Source: Escarpia spicata
Lineage: Eukaryota; Annelida; Polychaeta; Sabellida; Siboglinidae
Reading direction: 5' to 3'
Assembly: GCA_963995525.1 (NCBI GenBank)
Contig: OZ023212.1
Coordinates: 10,090,130 to 10,154,129 of the forward strand
DNA: 64,000 nt
Shown: piece by piece, positions 26,481-36,939 of the stretch
Numbering within the stretch: the first letter of the stretch is position 1
How the letters are laid out: the number at the start of each line of letters is the position of its first letter
The notes under the pieces: model-generated
What the model was told of the DNA's origin: nothing
The model's database searches: none
The model's input: the letters and a program-made list of their open reading frames with translations, nothing else
Program-made: the position numbers and the translations under genes

Positions 26481-27437
26481 AACACTGGCGCACTACAACA
26501 TAGTTCCTTCAGCTCTTCGAAGCTTCTCTGTTGTGGCTTGCCCCAGTGAAAATCGACGTCTCGTTTCATCACATCCCGAAGTGGAGCGTCCACTGTACTT
26601 ATATTTTTGGAATGAATTTCGACAGATATTGGACAAACCCAAGAAATCTGCAAACGTCTTCCTTGCTTTGGGGAACTGTCATTTTGTGTACTGCACGTAC
26701 TTTCTCTGGTTGCAAGCCCTGGCCTGTCACCAAGTGTCTAACGTAATTCACCTGGCTGTTTTATTTGACACTTGTCAAAGCTGAGCTTCATGTTCCATTC
26801 TGTCTCTACGACTTTCCTGATGATTTTGTCGTACTCCTGTGGCGTTTTGCCTGCGATCAGGATGGCGTCCATGATGGCCCGTGCGCCATCGATGTCTCCT
26901 AGCATGTCGTCCATGATTCGTTGGTAAATCTATGGAGTCGACTTTATGCCAAACCGGAGGCGTAACCACCTGTATCTTGTTGAAAGTCGTTACAAGACTT
27001 GATTCATAGTCGAGTTTGATCTGCAGGAATCCCGACTTTGCGTATAGTTTGGAGAACATTTTGGCACCTGGTATTGATGCTATCACTTCTTCCACTGTCG
27101 GAATGGGGTAGTGCTCTCGTCTAATGGCTTTGTTGAGGTCTTTGAAATCGGAGCAGATCCTCAACTTTTCAAAGCGGATCATAGTGATCATGCAATTAAC
27201 CCAGTCAGTGGGTTCTGTCACTTTAGTAATGTGGCCATCAGTTTCCATTTCTTTCAGTTTCGTACGTATCTTTGCAAACAGTGCTTTTGGCTGACGCCTT
27301 GGTCCCTGTACAACTGGCGGTACAATAGGGTCGATCTTGAGGGAATACGTCCCTGTGAGCGTACCTGTAGTTTGCTTCAGGTACTTGTCAAGCTCGTTGG
27401 CGATAGTGTGTGTTCTCTCGATCAAGCCTAGCTGCAT
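26480..27437 (-). pseudogene. Gypsy reverse transcriptase, catalytic residues lost
   Basis: The frame at 27,437-26,950 carries the RT fingers and palm: WVNCMITMIRFEKLRIC, DFKDLNKAIRREHYPIPT, and KLYAKSGFLQIKLD, where family members have DAKSGF (so Asp is Tyr here). After a frame shift near 26,950 a second frame reads IMDAILIAGKTP, where the catalytic box should be MDD; the second Asp is Ala. Further downstream CRFLGFVQYLSKFIPKI marks the connection to RNase H. Both catalytic changes mean that the enzyme is dead. Confidence 0.8.
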
Positions 27438-27557
27438 GCCCTGATAACAATGGTTTCTGGTATATATGTACGATGTAGTACTGTACCTTAACGCAATTGT
27501 TTTGTACCCAGTTGGGAGTGTGATACAGCCTTCTACCTTAATTGGGTGGTGAATGTA

Positions 27558-27690
27558 TCAGTTGAACTTGCGAGCGGTCTTAATGATTGGGTGATTGCAG
27601 TGCATATCTCTGTACACGTTGTACGGCATCAGAGATTTCGTAGCGCCGGTGTCTATCTGTATTTTGATGTGTGTTCCGTTTACACCTATG
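27558..27690 (-). pseudogene. Gypsy aspartic protease
   Basis: Downstream of the zinc knuckles in the same frame is IKIQIDTGATKSLMPYNVY, with the DTGA active site of a retropepsin, which cuts the polyprotein. The motif is intact. The frame stops shortly after, at 27,558, well short of the end of a normal protease domain, although protease-like sequence probably continues in another frame towards 27,440. Confidence 0.75.
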
Positions 27691-27799
27691 CTTTCCCACC
27701 AGTCGCCGTCTGCATCGGTGATGGTATTGATCAGATGTGCGTCGCCGTCATCATCTGATTGCTCAAAGCCACACATGTCCTTAACTACGTGGGCGCTCG

Positions 27800-28637
27800 C
27801 CTTGTTGCAGCACATCGACGCAAAATGTCCCTTCTCATGACAGTAGTGGCACTTGCTGTCCTTAGCGGGGCAACGTTCGTGCGATATGTTGTACCCGCAT
27901 TTCTGAAATTTCCGTTGATCCTTGTATCTCGCTTTCTGTTTAGCATGGTCTTTGTGGAATCTGGACTGTGACCAGTTCCTCGAACGTCCAGGTGTCCTCG
28001 GTTTTCCCCGACCTTCAATGTTCACGGCATGAATTGTGGGGTCCTCATCGACGTTTATTGCGCGCATAATTTCCTGGGACGTCTCGTAGTTCTGGCCAAT
28101 ATTCATGGCCATGTTTAGAGTCAGTTTGTATCCTTTCTCTAGACATTTCACGCGGACCGCGGCTTGCGATGATCTCAGGATAATAGCATCTCTGAGCATG
28201 CGGTCGTCTTCAGCATAGCCACAGTATTTCACAAGAATTCGTAGATCCGTGACAAAGTTGTCAAACTTTTCACCTGGACCTTGTTTACGTCGGTTGAAAG
28301 TGACAGTTGCGCGGATTTGGTTTGTCATCGGTGCGACATACTACGCATATTTGTTGTACACGCCTTGCAGAGTGGCGTTTTCTGCCGAATCGTCACCCGT
28401 CGCTGGCATCCTGGCAAAGTTCTCGTATATCTCGCGTCCTTTGTCGCCGATGTACGTCATGAGGTAGTTTACCTTCTGACCTTCAGGTTTCGTTGCAAGC
28501 GGGCCTTTGATCGTAAACTCGCAGTGCTGTTTGAAGCGCCGCCATTCCTTTTCTAGATTAGCCGATTGCCAATTCATGCAGGGTTTTTCACCGGCGTTTG
28601 CAATGTCGACAGCTATCGTTCTCCGGTAACCAAACAC
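27800..28637 (-). pseudogene. Gypsy gag with zinc knuckles
   Basis: Two frames (28,637-28,341 and 28,328 onward) cover a gag protein, the particle-forming and RNA-binding part of the element. The first has a capsid-like segment with WRRFKQHCEFTI and VNYLMTYIGDKGREIY. The second has GPGEKFDNFVTDLRILVKYC and ends in two CCHC-type knuckles. The second knuckle is intact (CHYCHEKGHFASMC, C-x2-C-x4-H-x4-C). The first has lost its leading Cys (FQKCGYNISHERC). The frame changes at about 28,335. Confidence 0.8.
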
Positions 28638-28640
28638 TCA

Positions 28641-28850
28641 CTGCGTGTCGATGACGTGCACCGTCGCGGAGTCTGCGGTATTTCTAGTCGCTGCTTCTTC
28701 CGCGCCTACGATAATATACGCCATAATATGGCTGGCCGATAATGTGCATTGTGCAGGATTTTAGCAGGTGATTCAGTTTTAGTGTATCGTAATGAATTAA
28801 TACAGTAATAATATGCACTGACGCGGGAACGAAATTAATATTGGAGGAGC
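28641..28850. other. Stretch without recognisable gene
   Basis: It lies between gag and a dispersed repeat. It contains a 20-bp phrase (TTCCGCGCCTACGATAATAT) at 28,698 that returns at 29,022, so it is part of, or was duplicated with, the neighbouring repeat. No LTR ends were found. Confidence 0.45.
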
Positions 28851-29043
28851 GGAACTTCAGCACCACTCCGCTCCGTTGTCTTATATGGCGACGTACAACT
28901 TTGTCGAAGCTCACCACACACCTCCAATTGCATCCCTTAAGGCTCGCCAAAAACCCACATTTAGGCTCATATTGACTCGGGGTGGAACATTCCAGATGGG
29001 GCAGCTGCTCCTTCCCCCTGTTTCCGCGCCTACGATAATATAT
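28851..29043 (-). repeat. Unclassified dispersed repeat, copy 1
   Basis: On the minus strand this reads TAGGCGCGG...GCAGCTGCCCC, then a TCTGGAATGTTCC block, GAGCCTAAATG, and GGTGGTGCTGAAG near its far end. The same blocks in the same order occur at 46,636-46,750 and 51,183-51,300 (plus) and in part at 37,250-37,620 and 42,560-43,070. No protein is encoded and no family name can be given. Confidence 0.6.
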
Positions 29044-29152
29044 ACTTAGTACCGCGTATATGGCCCTAACGGTCTGCCATACACGTACCATATCTACAAC
29101 GCCACACGGCTTATTATGGCTGGCCAGTAGGGTCATAAACGCGGTACTAAGT
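29044..29152. repeat. Inverted repeat / hairpin element, 109 bp
   Basis: The left arm ACTTAGTACCGCGT(A)TATG starts at 29,044 and the right arm ends at 29,152. The two 24-bp arms pair with about two mismatches (A/T and G/A positions) around a loop of about 60 bp. It may be a very small MITE or a structural part of the adjacent repeat. No target-site duplication was seen. Confidence 0.6.
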
Positions 29153-29284
29153 TGTCCGCTATGCTAACAGGGGTTCGCTATGGTTCCTTGGTACAATACG
29201 CACAACTCTATTTGTAATGTATTATGGTATTACATTATTTTACATATATAGGGTAATTACATATTACTGATTCCAAGACTGTTA

Positions 29285-30090
29285 AGCGGGGTGGGTGTGA
29301 CGATAAGCTCTCACTACGTATTAAGTGCCTCAACGGCGTGCGTCTCGTAAAGCCTCTGACAGCCGAGTCCAGCTCCTGGCCTTCACATGGCGGAATTGTT
29401 CTTTACTGACAAAAGAAGGGGCAGAGGCGGATATCTGGCGCCTTAAAATCAGTCGCTTCGGGCAGATGGGGCTCGTTAACCTTGACAGGTCGCATGTCTA
29501 GGAGAAGGTAAACTCTCGTTCCAAACTTCCGCTGCCTTGCGGCTATACCCTCACATGCATGGGAAAGGCTAAGTGAGAAAATCCTGACAACAAATCCGGA
29601 GTGGGAGACCCGAAGGCAGTCCGATTATGTGTTCAACGTCCTTCTGGCAGCTCCTGCGAACGGCACTGGTGTCAAACTGTATCAGCTCTGGCTGTTCCTT
29701 TGGATACACCAGTGACGTGGATAGGGGGACTTGCTGCATGGGCAACAACTGGCCCTCCATATCAACTTGCTCAGACTTGTGCCTTGGAGAGGACACTCCA
29801 GCTTCACCTCACGGTGTAGATAAAACACGGGAAGCAGTAGTTTACCGGTCATAAGCCTCCTGCTCGATTGGCGTAGACTGTGGCGCCAGGGGTTGCTTCC
29901 GACGGTGGGAGAGATCTACAGATCTCACTGGATAGCTACCGCCCGCCTCAAGCTGGACAGCTCCTAGCCAGCAAGGTGTTGTCTCGCCACAGTTCACCTG
30001 TCTCACTGGGTGCGCGGGGCTTAGGGTTTTGCAACCTGAAGAGTGGACTGAAATCCCTGCACCAAGCAACACAAGACAGAGTACAAAACA
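29285..30090 (+). other. 5' leader of the plus-strand LINE
   Basis: This stretch begins near CTCTCACTACGTATTAAG and leads without a break into the endonuclease. It is GC-richer than the flanking DNA and has the look of the conserved leader that precedes this nuclease in other animal genomes (known from the family, not provable here). Several short frames cross it, none long. The left end of the element is approximate. Confidence 0.55.
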
Positions 30091-30091
30091 G

Positions 30092-30900
30092 ACAATGAAA
30101 AGGAAAATGGACCGGAACCGGAAAAGGAAATCGTCTATAAAGCTGGGATGCTGGAACATTCGTACCATGACGACAGGCATCTCACAGGACCTCCATGACA
30201 TCAGTGACGCCCGAAAGACTGCAGTCATTAACAACGAGCTCAAAAGGTTTGATGTCGACATCGCCACACTCCAAGTAACACGCCTGGCCAAATCAGGGTC
30301 TTTGAGGAAAAGGACCACACGTTCTATTGGCAAGGCAAGGGACTCGACGATACAAGAGAGCACGGCGTAGGCTTTGTAGTCAAGAAAAAACTGCTAGGGA
30401 TGATAAAGCCTGACGGAAACGGATCTGAAATACTCCCCTCGCTCCGTCTTCAAACGTCCGACGGCCCTGTCAACATAATCAGTGTGTATGCACCAACCAT
30501 GTACTCAACATCAGAAGCCAAAGATGAGTTTTATGGAAACCTGGATTTCATCATCAGCCAGATACCGCCACAGAAACACCTGCTGCTGTTGGGTGACTTC
30601 AACGCAAGGGTGGGAGCCGATCATGTCGCCTGGCCAGTCTGTTGGGACATCACGGCAAGATAAATTAGTATGTACAGCAACTTCTTTAGTTGTGCTCCAA
30701 TTCGACCTCTGCATCACCAACTCCTTCTTTCAGTCGAAGCCCCAACACAATACATCTTGGAGACACCCCCGATCAAAGCACTGGCATCAGCAGTCTTTGA
30801 AAAGAAGAAGTCAAGGAAGACAAATGATTGGTTCGAGGTTAACTGCAGTGTCATGACTCCAGTTATCGAGGCCAAGCGCGCAGCCGACTGCTAGGCGCTG
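30092..30900 (+). pseudogene. LINE APE-type endonuclease (craniofacial development protein 2-like)
   Basis: The first frame (from 30,029) reads KLGCWNIRTMTTGISQDLHD, then DVDIATLQVTRLA, where the usual Glu of LQETR is Val, and is shifted at about 30,295. The next frame (30,400-30,660) has PVNIISVYAPTM and LLLLGDFNARVGAD, keeping the GDFN motif. A third frame (from 30,680) gives FDLCITNSFFQ and WRHPRSKHWHQ, the DLCITNSFF and SWRHPRS region. The enzyme nicks target DNA in target-primed reverse transcription. Shifts at about 30,295 and 30,660 and the lost Glu mean it is inactive. Confidence 0.8.
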
Positions 30901-30924
30901 TGCGAACGAATACTGGCACCAGAT

Positions 30925-31863
30925 ATGCAAGGACATCCAAGGGACGCCAACATCGTCACGCTATACAAAAACAAAGGAGACATGAGTGATTGTAACAATT
31001 ACAGAGGCATCTCACTCCTGGGCTTAGTTGGCAAGTTGTTTGATCGTGTCATCCTGAACAGACTACACATACTCGCTGACAGATTGTACCCAGAATTTTC
31101 AGTGTGGCTTCAGAGCAAATAGATCATCTAGTGACATGATCTTTTCGCATCGACAGTTACATGAGAAATGCAGGGAACAGAAGAAGCCGCTGCACATTGC
31201 CTTCATCGAACTTACCAAAGCCTTCGACCTTGTGAGCAGGGATGATCTGTTCAAGATCCTACCGAAGATAGGATGCCCCCCAAAACTCTGCAGCGTAATC
31301 AATTCATTCAACGATGATATGAGAGGTACAATTCTGTATGACGGTTCTACTTCTGAGACTTTTAACGTTACCAGTGGCGTCAAACAGGGATGCGTCCTCG
31401 TCCCAACCGTCTTTGGGATATTCTTTGCCCTTATGTTGAAGCACGCCTTTGGATCTTCGACAGAGGGAGTGTACATGCACACGAGATCTGACGGAAAACT
31501 ATTCAACTTGGCTCGCCTAAAGGCGAAGACCAAGATGCGCCTGGCCCTCGTCAGAGACTTACCGTTTGCGGACAATGCAGTAGTCATCACGCATACTGAG
31601 GACGAGCTACAAAACCTCATGGACCGATTTGCAAACGCTTGCATGGATTTCGGACTGACAGTCAGCTTGAGAAAGACTAACATCATGAGGCAGGATGTGA
31701 TCACTCCCCCAGCCATCACCATAAACAATTATGAGCTAGAGGTCGTCCACCTCTTCACCTACCTCGGGTCCACCGTTGCTGACAATCTCTCCTTAATAGC
31801 AGAAATCAGCAGAAGGATTGGGCGAGCGGCCTTGCAAGGAGAGTGTGGACTAACAAAATGCTG
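30925..31863 (+). pseudogene. LINE reverse transcriptase with altered YADD box
   Basis: The first frame (30,925-31,122) begins abruptly with GHPRDANIVTLYKNKGD and CNNYRGISLLGLVGKLFDRV, the start of the RT domain. The second (31,136-31,864) continues with FIELTKAFDLVSRDDL (motif A, FIEL with Glu where Asp is usual), SGVKQGCVLVPTVFGIFF (motif B), and LPFADNAVVITH (motif C), where the second Asp of FADD is Asn. A stop at 31,120 separates the frames. The polymerase is therefore catalytically dead. Confidence 0.85.
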
Positions 31864-32470
31864 ACAGAGCACACAAAGGTGACAATGTACAACGCCTGCC
31901 TTCTGAATACACTTCTGTACGGTAGTGAGTCGTTGTACTCCACTCAGGAGAATCGACTGAACTCATTTCACATGTGCCACGTCTATAAGCCTGGTGACCA
32001 TGCTCAGGCAACGCCGACCCCGCTGGCTCGGCCATGTTCATCGGATGGAAAATGGGAGACTTCCAAAAGACATCCTCTACGGTGAGCTGGCCACTGGAAA
32101 GAAAGCTGCAGGACGTCCCCATCTGCGCTTCAAAGACGTATGCATGTGAGACTTGAAGGCACTAGACATATATGTTGACAACTGGGAAGATCTTGCTGGA
32201 GATCGACCCACATGGAGGCAGAAACTACACAGGGGTCTTAAAAGAGGAGAGGATACTCTCCGCAGGCTAGCAGAAGAAAAACGCAAACGCAGAGAAAAAA
32301 AACACCCATGCTGAGAACAGAGCCGAGATCACCTTCTATTGCTGCATATGCAATAAAGACTGCCACTCAATAATTGGCCTCTACAGCCACAACAGACGCA
32401 GCCAACAACTGATCTTCGACACCAGGGCACAGATCCATAGTCTTACGAGAATGCAGGATGCCTATTACTA
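31843..32470 (+). pseudogene. LINE C-terminal region with terminal zinc finger
   Basis: After the RT the frames read WTNKMLTEHTKVTMYNACLL, LLYGSESLYS and, in the next frame, WLGHVHRMENGRLPKDILYG, then WEDLAGDRPTWRQKLHRG, all standard for the C-terminal part of this LINE group. Near 32,330 FYCCICNKDCHSIIGLYSHN gives a finger-like C-x2-C...H motif; the last Cys or His that should follow is replaced (HNRRSQQ). Stops at 32,146 and 32,312 break it. Confidence 0.75.
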
Positions 32471-33600
32471 GATATTACCTAGTTATAGAATAGTAAGAAT
32501 AATACTACAACTCGTAAGCAAAACAAAAATATTAATAATTTACTTTTATATTATATAAATATTAACTTTATGGATACGTCATATATTATCAAGTAGTGTA
32601 ATGTATAAGTATATTGTTAAGTTGCATGTACAGCTGTATCACTAAACCATGATAATAAACATTGTAGAGAGTGTATCACCTATACATAAAGGAGATCAAT
32701 CAACAAAACTAAAGAGGTGTAACAGAGAAAGACATGTCTCACCTCGCTCGGTCCATACAAACGTCAACTTCGATTGAGAACAAGATCTAACAAAAAAACT
32801 ACGAGTGGAATTACAAGGGGCAGGAAGGGATCGTTCGCCGTGCCACTGCAATGTCTCGTACCTTCGCACATTTCTAGCGAGTCAAAAATCGGGTGGTGTT
32901 CTGAGACACCCCGTAGATACAGTGATGTTATTAGGAATACGCTGAATTTTAGTACAAACGTAGTCAGATAAGTGGAAAAGATGATCACATAGAAAACAAA
33001 TGTACTAGAATTATAAATATCAACTTTATGAGAAATCTCGCTTCATTATTACTAACTCCTAAATATGTGAAGTGATCGCATATCCAATGGGGCATGGGTT
33101 CAGTTGGTGTATTATTATTATATAGGCAACTATGCACGTACCGCAGGAAAACGACATTGTTAGCATTTGGAACATACAAATAATTATGTATATCCATGAA
33201 TTACAACAGACTGTGACCCCCCTTCTCCGTAACAAATGGCTTTGTTTACAGACATAAGCCGTCAAACGAGCTATTCACGAAGAATCGGTAACACACCGGC
33301 CTGGGCAATCGATTCATTTCTGCGCGTGTCTGCGTGATGCGTGCCTGTGCGTGCATGTACGTGCCTATGTAAGCCTGTCCGTGCGTGTGTACATGTTTTG
33401 CTGTAAACAGTTTACTTAAAACTGGCGCTTAAGATTAAAACGGCAGAGGGAATGTTTCTTTCTTTAAAAAAACGTGTTAATGGTGCTTTCAAATGTCTCC
33501 GTGACAGAAGTTTGTGAAATGCTGCGTTAACACGATCGTTGAGGTTGGCCTCGATACTGAGCATTTTGAAAAGCTTCTTAAATGTAACAAGTATTCCGTT
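32471..33600. other. AT-rich stretch without recognisable gene
   Basis: The region holds no clear coding pattern. The 65-codon frame at 32,774-32,971 (plus) matches nothing I know. Near 33,316-33,395 there is a short alternating purine-pyrimidine run rich in GCGTG and TGCGTG. No terminal repeats were seen. Confidence 0.5.
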
Positions 33601-33602
33601 TA

Positions 33603-33791
33603 GTGATGGATTTCCCCGATGAGTTCTTTACCGTAGTGAAACAGTCCCTGGTGCCATGGATAGTTGTTCTCTCTGTAGCAGCCTGCGCTGGGGGCTGTGA
33701 CAATCCAGGAACAACAACACAAGCAAGACGCCCAGACCGAGAGGATCCTGAAAATGATAAGGAGGCAGCTCACCATCCCACTGATGGGTGA
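33603..33791 (+). CDS. Possible small hydrophobic ORF (62 residues)
   Basis: The frame starts MDFPDEFFTVVKQSL and continues with a hydrophobic run LVPWIVVLSVAACAGG, which could be a signal peptide or single membrane segment, followed by a polar, acidic tail (ARRPDREDPENDKEAAHH). The last codons are followed by GGGTGAGA, which could also be a splice donor. No family is recognised. It lies just upstream of a Gypsy integrase remnant and may be element-derived or accidental. Only the hydrophobic pattern supports it. Confidence 0.25.
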   Translation: MMDFPDEFFTVVKQSLVPWIVVLSVAACAGGCDNPGTTTQARRPDREDPENDKEAAHHPTDG

Positions 33792-33887
33792 GACACAGGC
33801 CCTTAGCCAGAAATAATTGTTTCCCAGTCTTGAATTAATAAAAATTATAGGGAGGAGATTAGACATTCAAGCAGTGTTCAGATAACA

Positions 33888-35041
33888 TATACTACGAGAA
33901 CTGCGTGTGATACATCGGGGCATGGTCAGAATGAAGTCGATCGCTAGAAGCTTTGTCTGGTGGCCTGGCCTTGACGCGGATATCGAGGACTGTGTCCCAA
34001 ACTGTCGGGAATGCAGCCATGTAGCGAGCACGCCGAAGGTGTAGCACCATTGGTTCCATGGCCTTGGGCTACGGGACCATGAGAACGTATCCATGTGTAT
34101 TTTGCAGAAAAAGACGGACAGAACTTCCTTGTCGGGGTGGATAGTAATTCAAAGTGACTGGAAGTGCATGGTCTCAGTGTCTCCCACTACTGCAAGCAAG
34201 ACGATAGTGCAACTGAGAAGTATGTTCGCAGCATTTGGGTTACTACGCGAGACAACAGACCTCGGTTCGCTTGCGAGGAATTTTGTCGTTTCTTGAGGTT
34301 GAATGGCGTCAAGCGTATACTGTGTCAAAATTACCATCCGGCGACGAGCGGCCTCGCGGAGAGGAATGTCCAGACATTCAAGAAGATGCTTGCAAAATCG
34401 AACAGCCAGCTACCATTGCAGCAACGTCTGTCGGACATACTGATCCAGTACCGAAACACACCGCATTCACTTACGATAAAACGCCGTCAGAGTTGTTCCT
34501 GAAACAAGCGCCACGCACCAGACTTGCGATGTCGAAACTCAGTCTCGAAGCAGTAGTGCAAGATCGGCAATTAAAACAGAAACAACAACATGTTGGAGCT
34601 TATTCACGCCTTCGCAAGTTCGACGTCTACTAGAGAGTGAGAGTCAGAAACATGACATGAGGAATGGAGAAGTGGACACTGGAACGGTGGTCAGAGTTTT
34701 AGGGCCACTAACAATAATTTTGGTCAGACTGCCAGGAAACAGGAGGCGATCCGTTCATGTGTACCACATGGTCGCGAATGATGACCACCCAGCTACAGCT
34801 GAAGGTGTCGAGCGATGCCGCGACTGCACCTCCCATTGTCGTGACACATCGAGACAGAGCCTGTGGTAGTCGATCCAGTCGATCCGGTCGATCCAGTAGG
34901 TCATGAAGGACAAACAGAAAAAGCACCCAATGCTAAGGCACCTAACGTGTTAGGGTCACCAACACCGACTGTCATTCAGTCGCCAGCTGCTATCAGGCGT
35001 TCATCACGAGCTATCAAACCTGTTGTTAAGTTGAATTTGTG
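33888..35041 (+). pseudogene. Gypsy integrase remnant with GPY module
   Basis: The plus strand reads VIHRGMVRMKSIARSFVWWP and CVPNCREC (zinc-finger half with CxxC), then a stop, SHYCKQDDSATEKYV, RDNRPRFACEEFCRF (second acidic motif), CQNYHPATSGLAERNVQTFK (third acidic motif) and IQYRNTPHS. After more shifts, GTVVRVLGPLTIILVRLPGN and HVYHMV form the GPY-type module, and RRSSRAIKPVVKLNL ends at a TGA at 35,039-35,041. It is a different Gypsy copy, on the other strand, from that at 25.3-28.6 kb. No RT or gag lies upstream, so this is a 5'-truncated remnant. Confidence 0.82.
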
Positions 35042-35217
35042 ATTATCCACCCAGTAGACGTTACTAGCTGTAAATGTCCGTCCGTGTTTTGTAACGTTTC
35101 TGCAATGCACACCAGAGGCATTCTGGTACATCGCCAACCCGTGTAGTTGATTACTAATCGTAATCTGTATCTTAAACATGCAAACTCCACAATACATAAC
35201 ACCGAGCGCTGGAAACA

Positions 35218-35282
35218 AGTGTGCGCGTGTGCGCGTGTACGCGTGTGCGCGTGTGCGCGCTTCCGCGCGTGCGCGTGTGCTA
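35218..35282. repeat. GTGTGC / GCGCGT microsatellite
   Basis: An interrupted alternating purine-pyrimidine tract of GTGTGCGC units, about 65 bp. Such tracts can take up Z-form DNA. Confidence 0.85.
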
Positions 35283-35374
35283 CGCAAGATCCAAACGAAT
35301 GGTTTTAGTCGTGCCAATCTAATCAATGTAAAATTATCAAAAAATAGACAATTCTGCGGGTGAACAAAAATAAG

Positions 35375-35760
35375 TAGAAAGGTAAGTTCTTATATAGCGC
35401 AGCATCCATTCCTCAGGACTGCTCAAAGCGCTTTACACTTTACTCCCTGGTAGACCTGTTCAATCGAACACCCTCTCGACTTCTCTTGGAAGAATTTAGC
35501 CACGTTGCAATTAATGTGGGAAGACTATTCGTACACAAATATCCACCACGGTCTATAGCCAGGTACTCATTCATACAGCTGAGGGAACTGAAGCAATGTA
35601 GAGTAAACGAATTTGCCCAAGGTTCGTTCCAATTCTTTTGTTGCATCCCGCATCAGCATGCTGTTTCCTTGCATATGCTAGCTTTAGTCTTAACAAAGTG
35701 ACGCCACATGCCGACAGCTGTCTACCCGGTCAATTTAGGCGGGGCTCAGTGGCGCCACAT
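35375..35760. repeat. LINE-tail or SINE-like fragment
   Basis: The segment starts AAGTTCTTATATAGCGCA and has CTCAAAGCGCTTTACACTTT, the AGCGCTTTACA phrase that also occurs at 38,490 (reversed), 39,050 and 44,015 in LINE 3' ends here. The remainder, to about 35,760, shows no coding motif. It is probably a 3' fragment of an L2/CR1-like LINE or a SINE that borrowed such an end. Confidence 0.55.
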
Positions 35761-36060
35761 GGGTGATGATGACGGAATCACTGTTCACAACACAATACGA
35801 ATTTATTATCCAATAATAATAGGTACATCGGATAACTTTCTTCTGCTTGTTGAGCATAAAGAGAATACAAGGTATTGTTAGTAAACATAGCTAAACGTAG
35901 TGCATACAAGAAATAAGTTTATGATAGTAATACAAACGTGAGAGTAGCTAATGCATAATTTATATATTTTAACGGTCGGCTAGCATGTGGTGGTTTGTTA
36001 ACTGAAAGTTTGTTTAGGTGAATTATGGCATGGGGAACGAACCTGTTTTTGTACATCTTG
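35761..36060. other. Stretch without recognisable gene
   Basis: AT-rich; the minus strand has an AATAAA at about 35,800. I see nothing else. Confidence 0.45.
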
Positions 36061-36085
36061 TTTGGTTGTTTACTTGCTTGTGTGT

Positions 36086-36135
36086 ATGCGCGCAAACGCG
36101 CGCGCGTGTATGTGTGTGTGTATGTGTGTGTAGGC
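36086..36135. repeat. CG/GT microsatellite
   Basis: GCGCGCAAACGCGCGCGCG followed by GTGTGTGTATGTGTGTG. The long frame across it (36,018-36,563) is produced by this tract and has no protein-family likeness. Confidence 0.85.
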
Positions 36136-36139
36136 CAAG

Positions 36140-36246
36140 CATCGGAACTGCCATTGTTAGACCAACATTGGCCCGATCTTACCCCAATGTTGGCTGCCAA
36201 CATTGGCCCAATATAGTAACATACATTGGGCCATTATTGGCCCGAG
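36140..36246. repeat. Cluster of TTGGCCC-type inverted motifs
   Basis: AACATTGGCCCGATC, CCAATGTTGGCTGCCAACAT, TTGGCCCAATAT, ATTGGGCCATTATTGGCCC occur within 107 bp. They are near-palindromic and partly complementary to each other, so the stretch can fold. No flanking terminal repeats were identified. Confidence 0.6.
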
Positions 36247-36939
36247 TTGGAAATGCTATCTGGGAAATCGCCAAGAATGAGAAACGATACGGCACCGCAA
36301 CAATTAACTCTCCAAAAACTACCCCATCGGCACCACAAAAAATCTCCTACACTACCCGCCTCCGCCACCGTGATAGTATCCGACACTACCCCCCTCCACC
36401 AACCACGCAACAGGCCTGTCAATTGGCGGCGCCCCCCCTCCAGTATTCATCAAGTTCTAACACCCGTAGGCTCCTTCGTGTAGGCTATATGAATCAACTA
36501 ATTCATTTCAATGGTATGAGAATAAAAAATATATCTTTACAGTGTATATGGAAACACCTTTAGTTATAAATTTCGTCGATGCAGTGCGTACTGCAAGGGA
36601 TGTATTGATGTTACAGTTTCTAGACGATCACACCTGACCACCAGGTTACATCGCATTATCTACGTTTCTGTTAGCGAAGTTGCGGTTAAGCAAAGTATGA
36701 AAATGATCGATGTCGTTCTTCGTGTATACACAGTCTACAATAAAATCCGCCTGGTTTTGTAGTGTCCTTGCATTTCAAATTGCATTCGGAGATCGTCCTT
36801 CTTTTAAATATAAATTTCCAGTGAATCAACATCCCGCATCTATGTCACTTTCTTGAACACCATTATGAACATTATGCAAGTTTAAAAATTAGCGCAAAAG
36901 GCGAAAATTATATCCACGGACTATGAGGCGGATTAAGAT

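Larger units (their letters stand above)
25285..28640 (-). mobile_element. Gypsy-type LTR retrotransposon remnant (gag-pol)
   Basis: On the minus strand the order is gag, zinc knuckles, protease, reverse transcriptase, RNase H, integrase, which is the Gypsy/Metaviridae order. The element starts with gag at about 28,637 and stops inside the integrase at about 25,320, where a (TA)n tract and unrelated sequence replace the rest. No long terminal repeats could be matched on the two sides. Several frame shifts and stops break the polyprotein, so this is a decayed copy. Confidence 0.88.
29285..32470 (+). mobile_element. LINE of the craniofacial-development-protein-2-like type, internally deleted
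   Basis: A plus-strand non-LTR retrotransposon with, in order: a 5' leader region (29,285-30,090), an APE-type endonuclease (30,092-30,660), a gap, a reverse transcriptase (30,925-31,860), a C-terminal region and a terminal zinc finger (to 32,470). The nuclease resembles the animal database entries called craniofacial development protein 2-like, many of which are LINE endonucleases. Stops, shifts and a large deletion between nuclease and RT show that it is dead. No poly(A) or microsatellite tail is clear after 32,470. Confidence 0.85.

Noticed and set aside
25285..28640. A functional retrovirus-like element
   Set aside because: Frame shifts, stops, lost catalytic residues, missing integrase end and no paired LTRs; no envelope-like frame is present.
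28684..29136. 150-codon minus-strand frame
   Set aside because: It runs through the dispersed repeat and the hairpin; no motif and no splice context.
36018..36563. 181-codon plus-strand frame
   Set aside because: It crosses a CG/GT microsatellite and the TTGGCCC cluster; composition explains it and no domain is visible.
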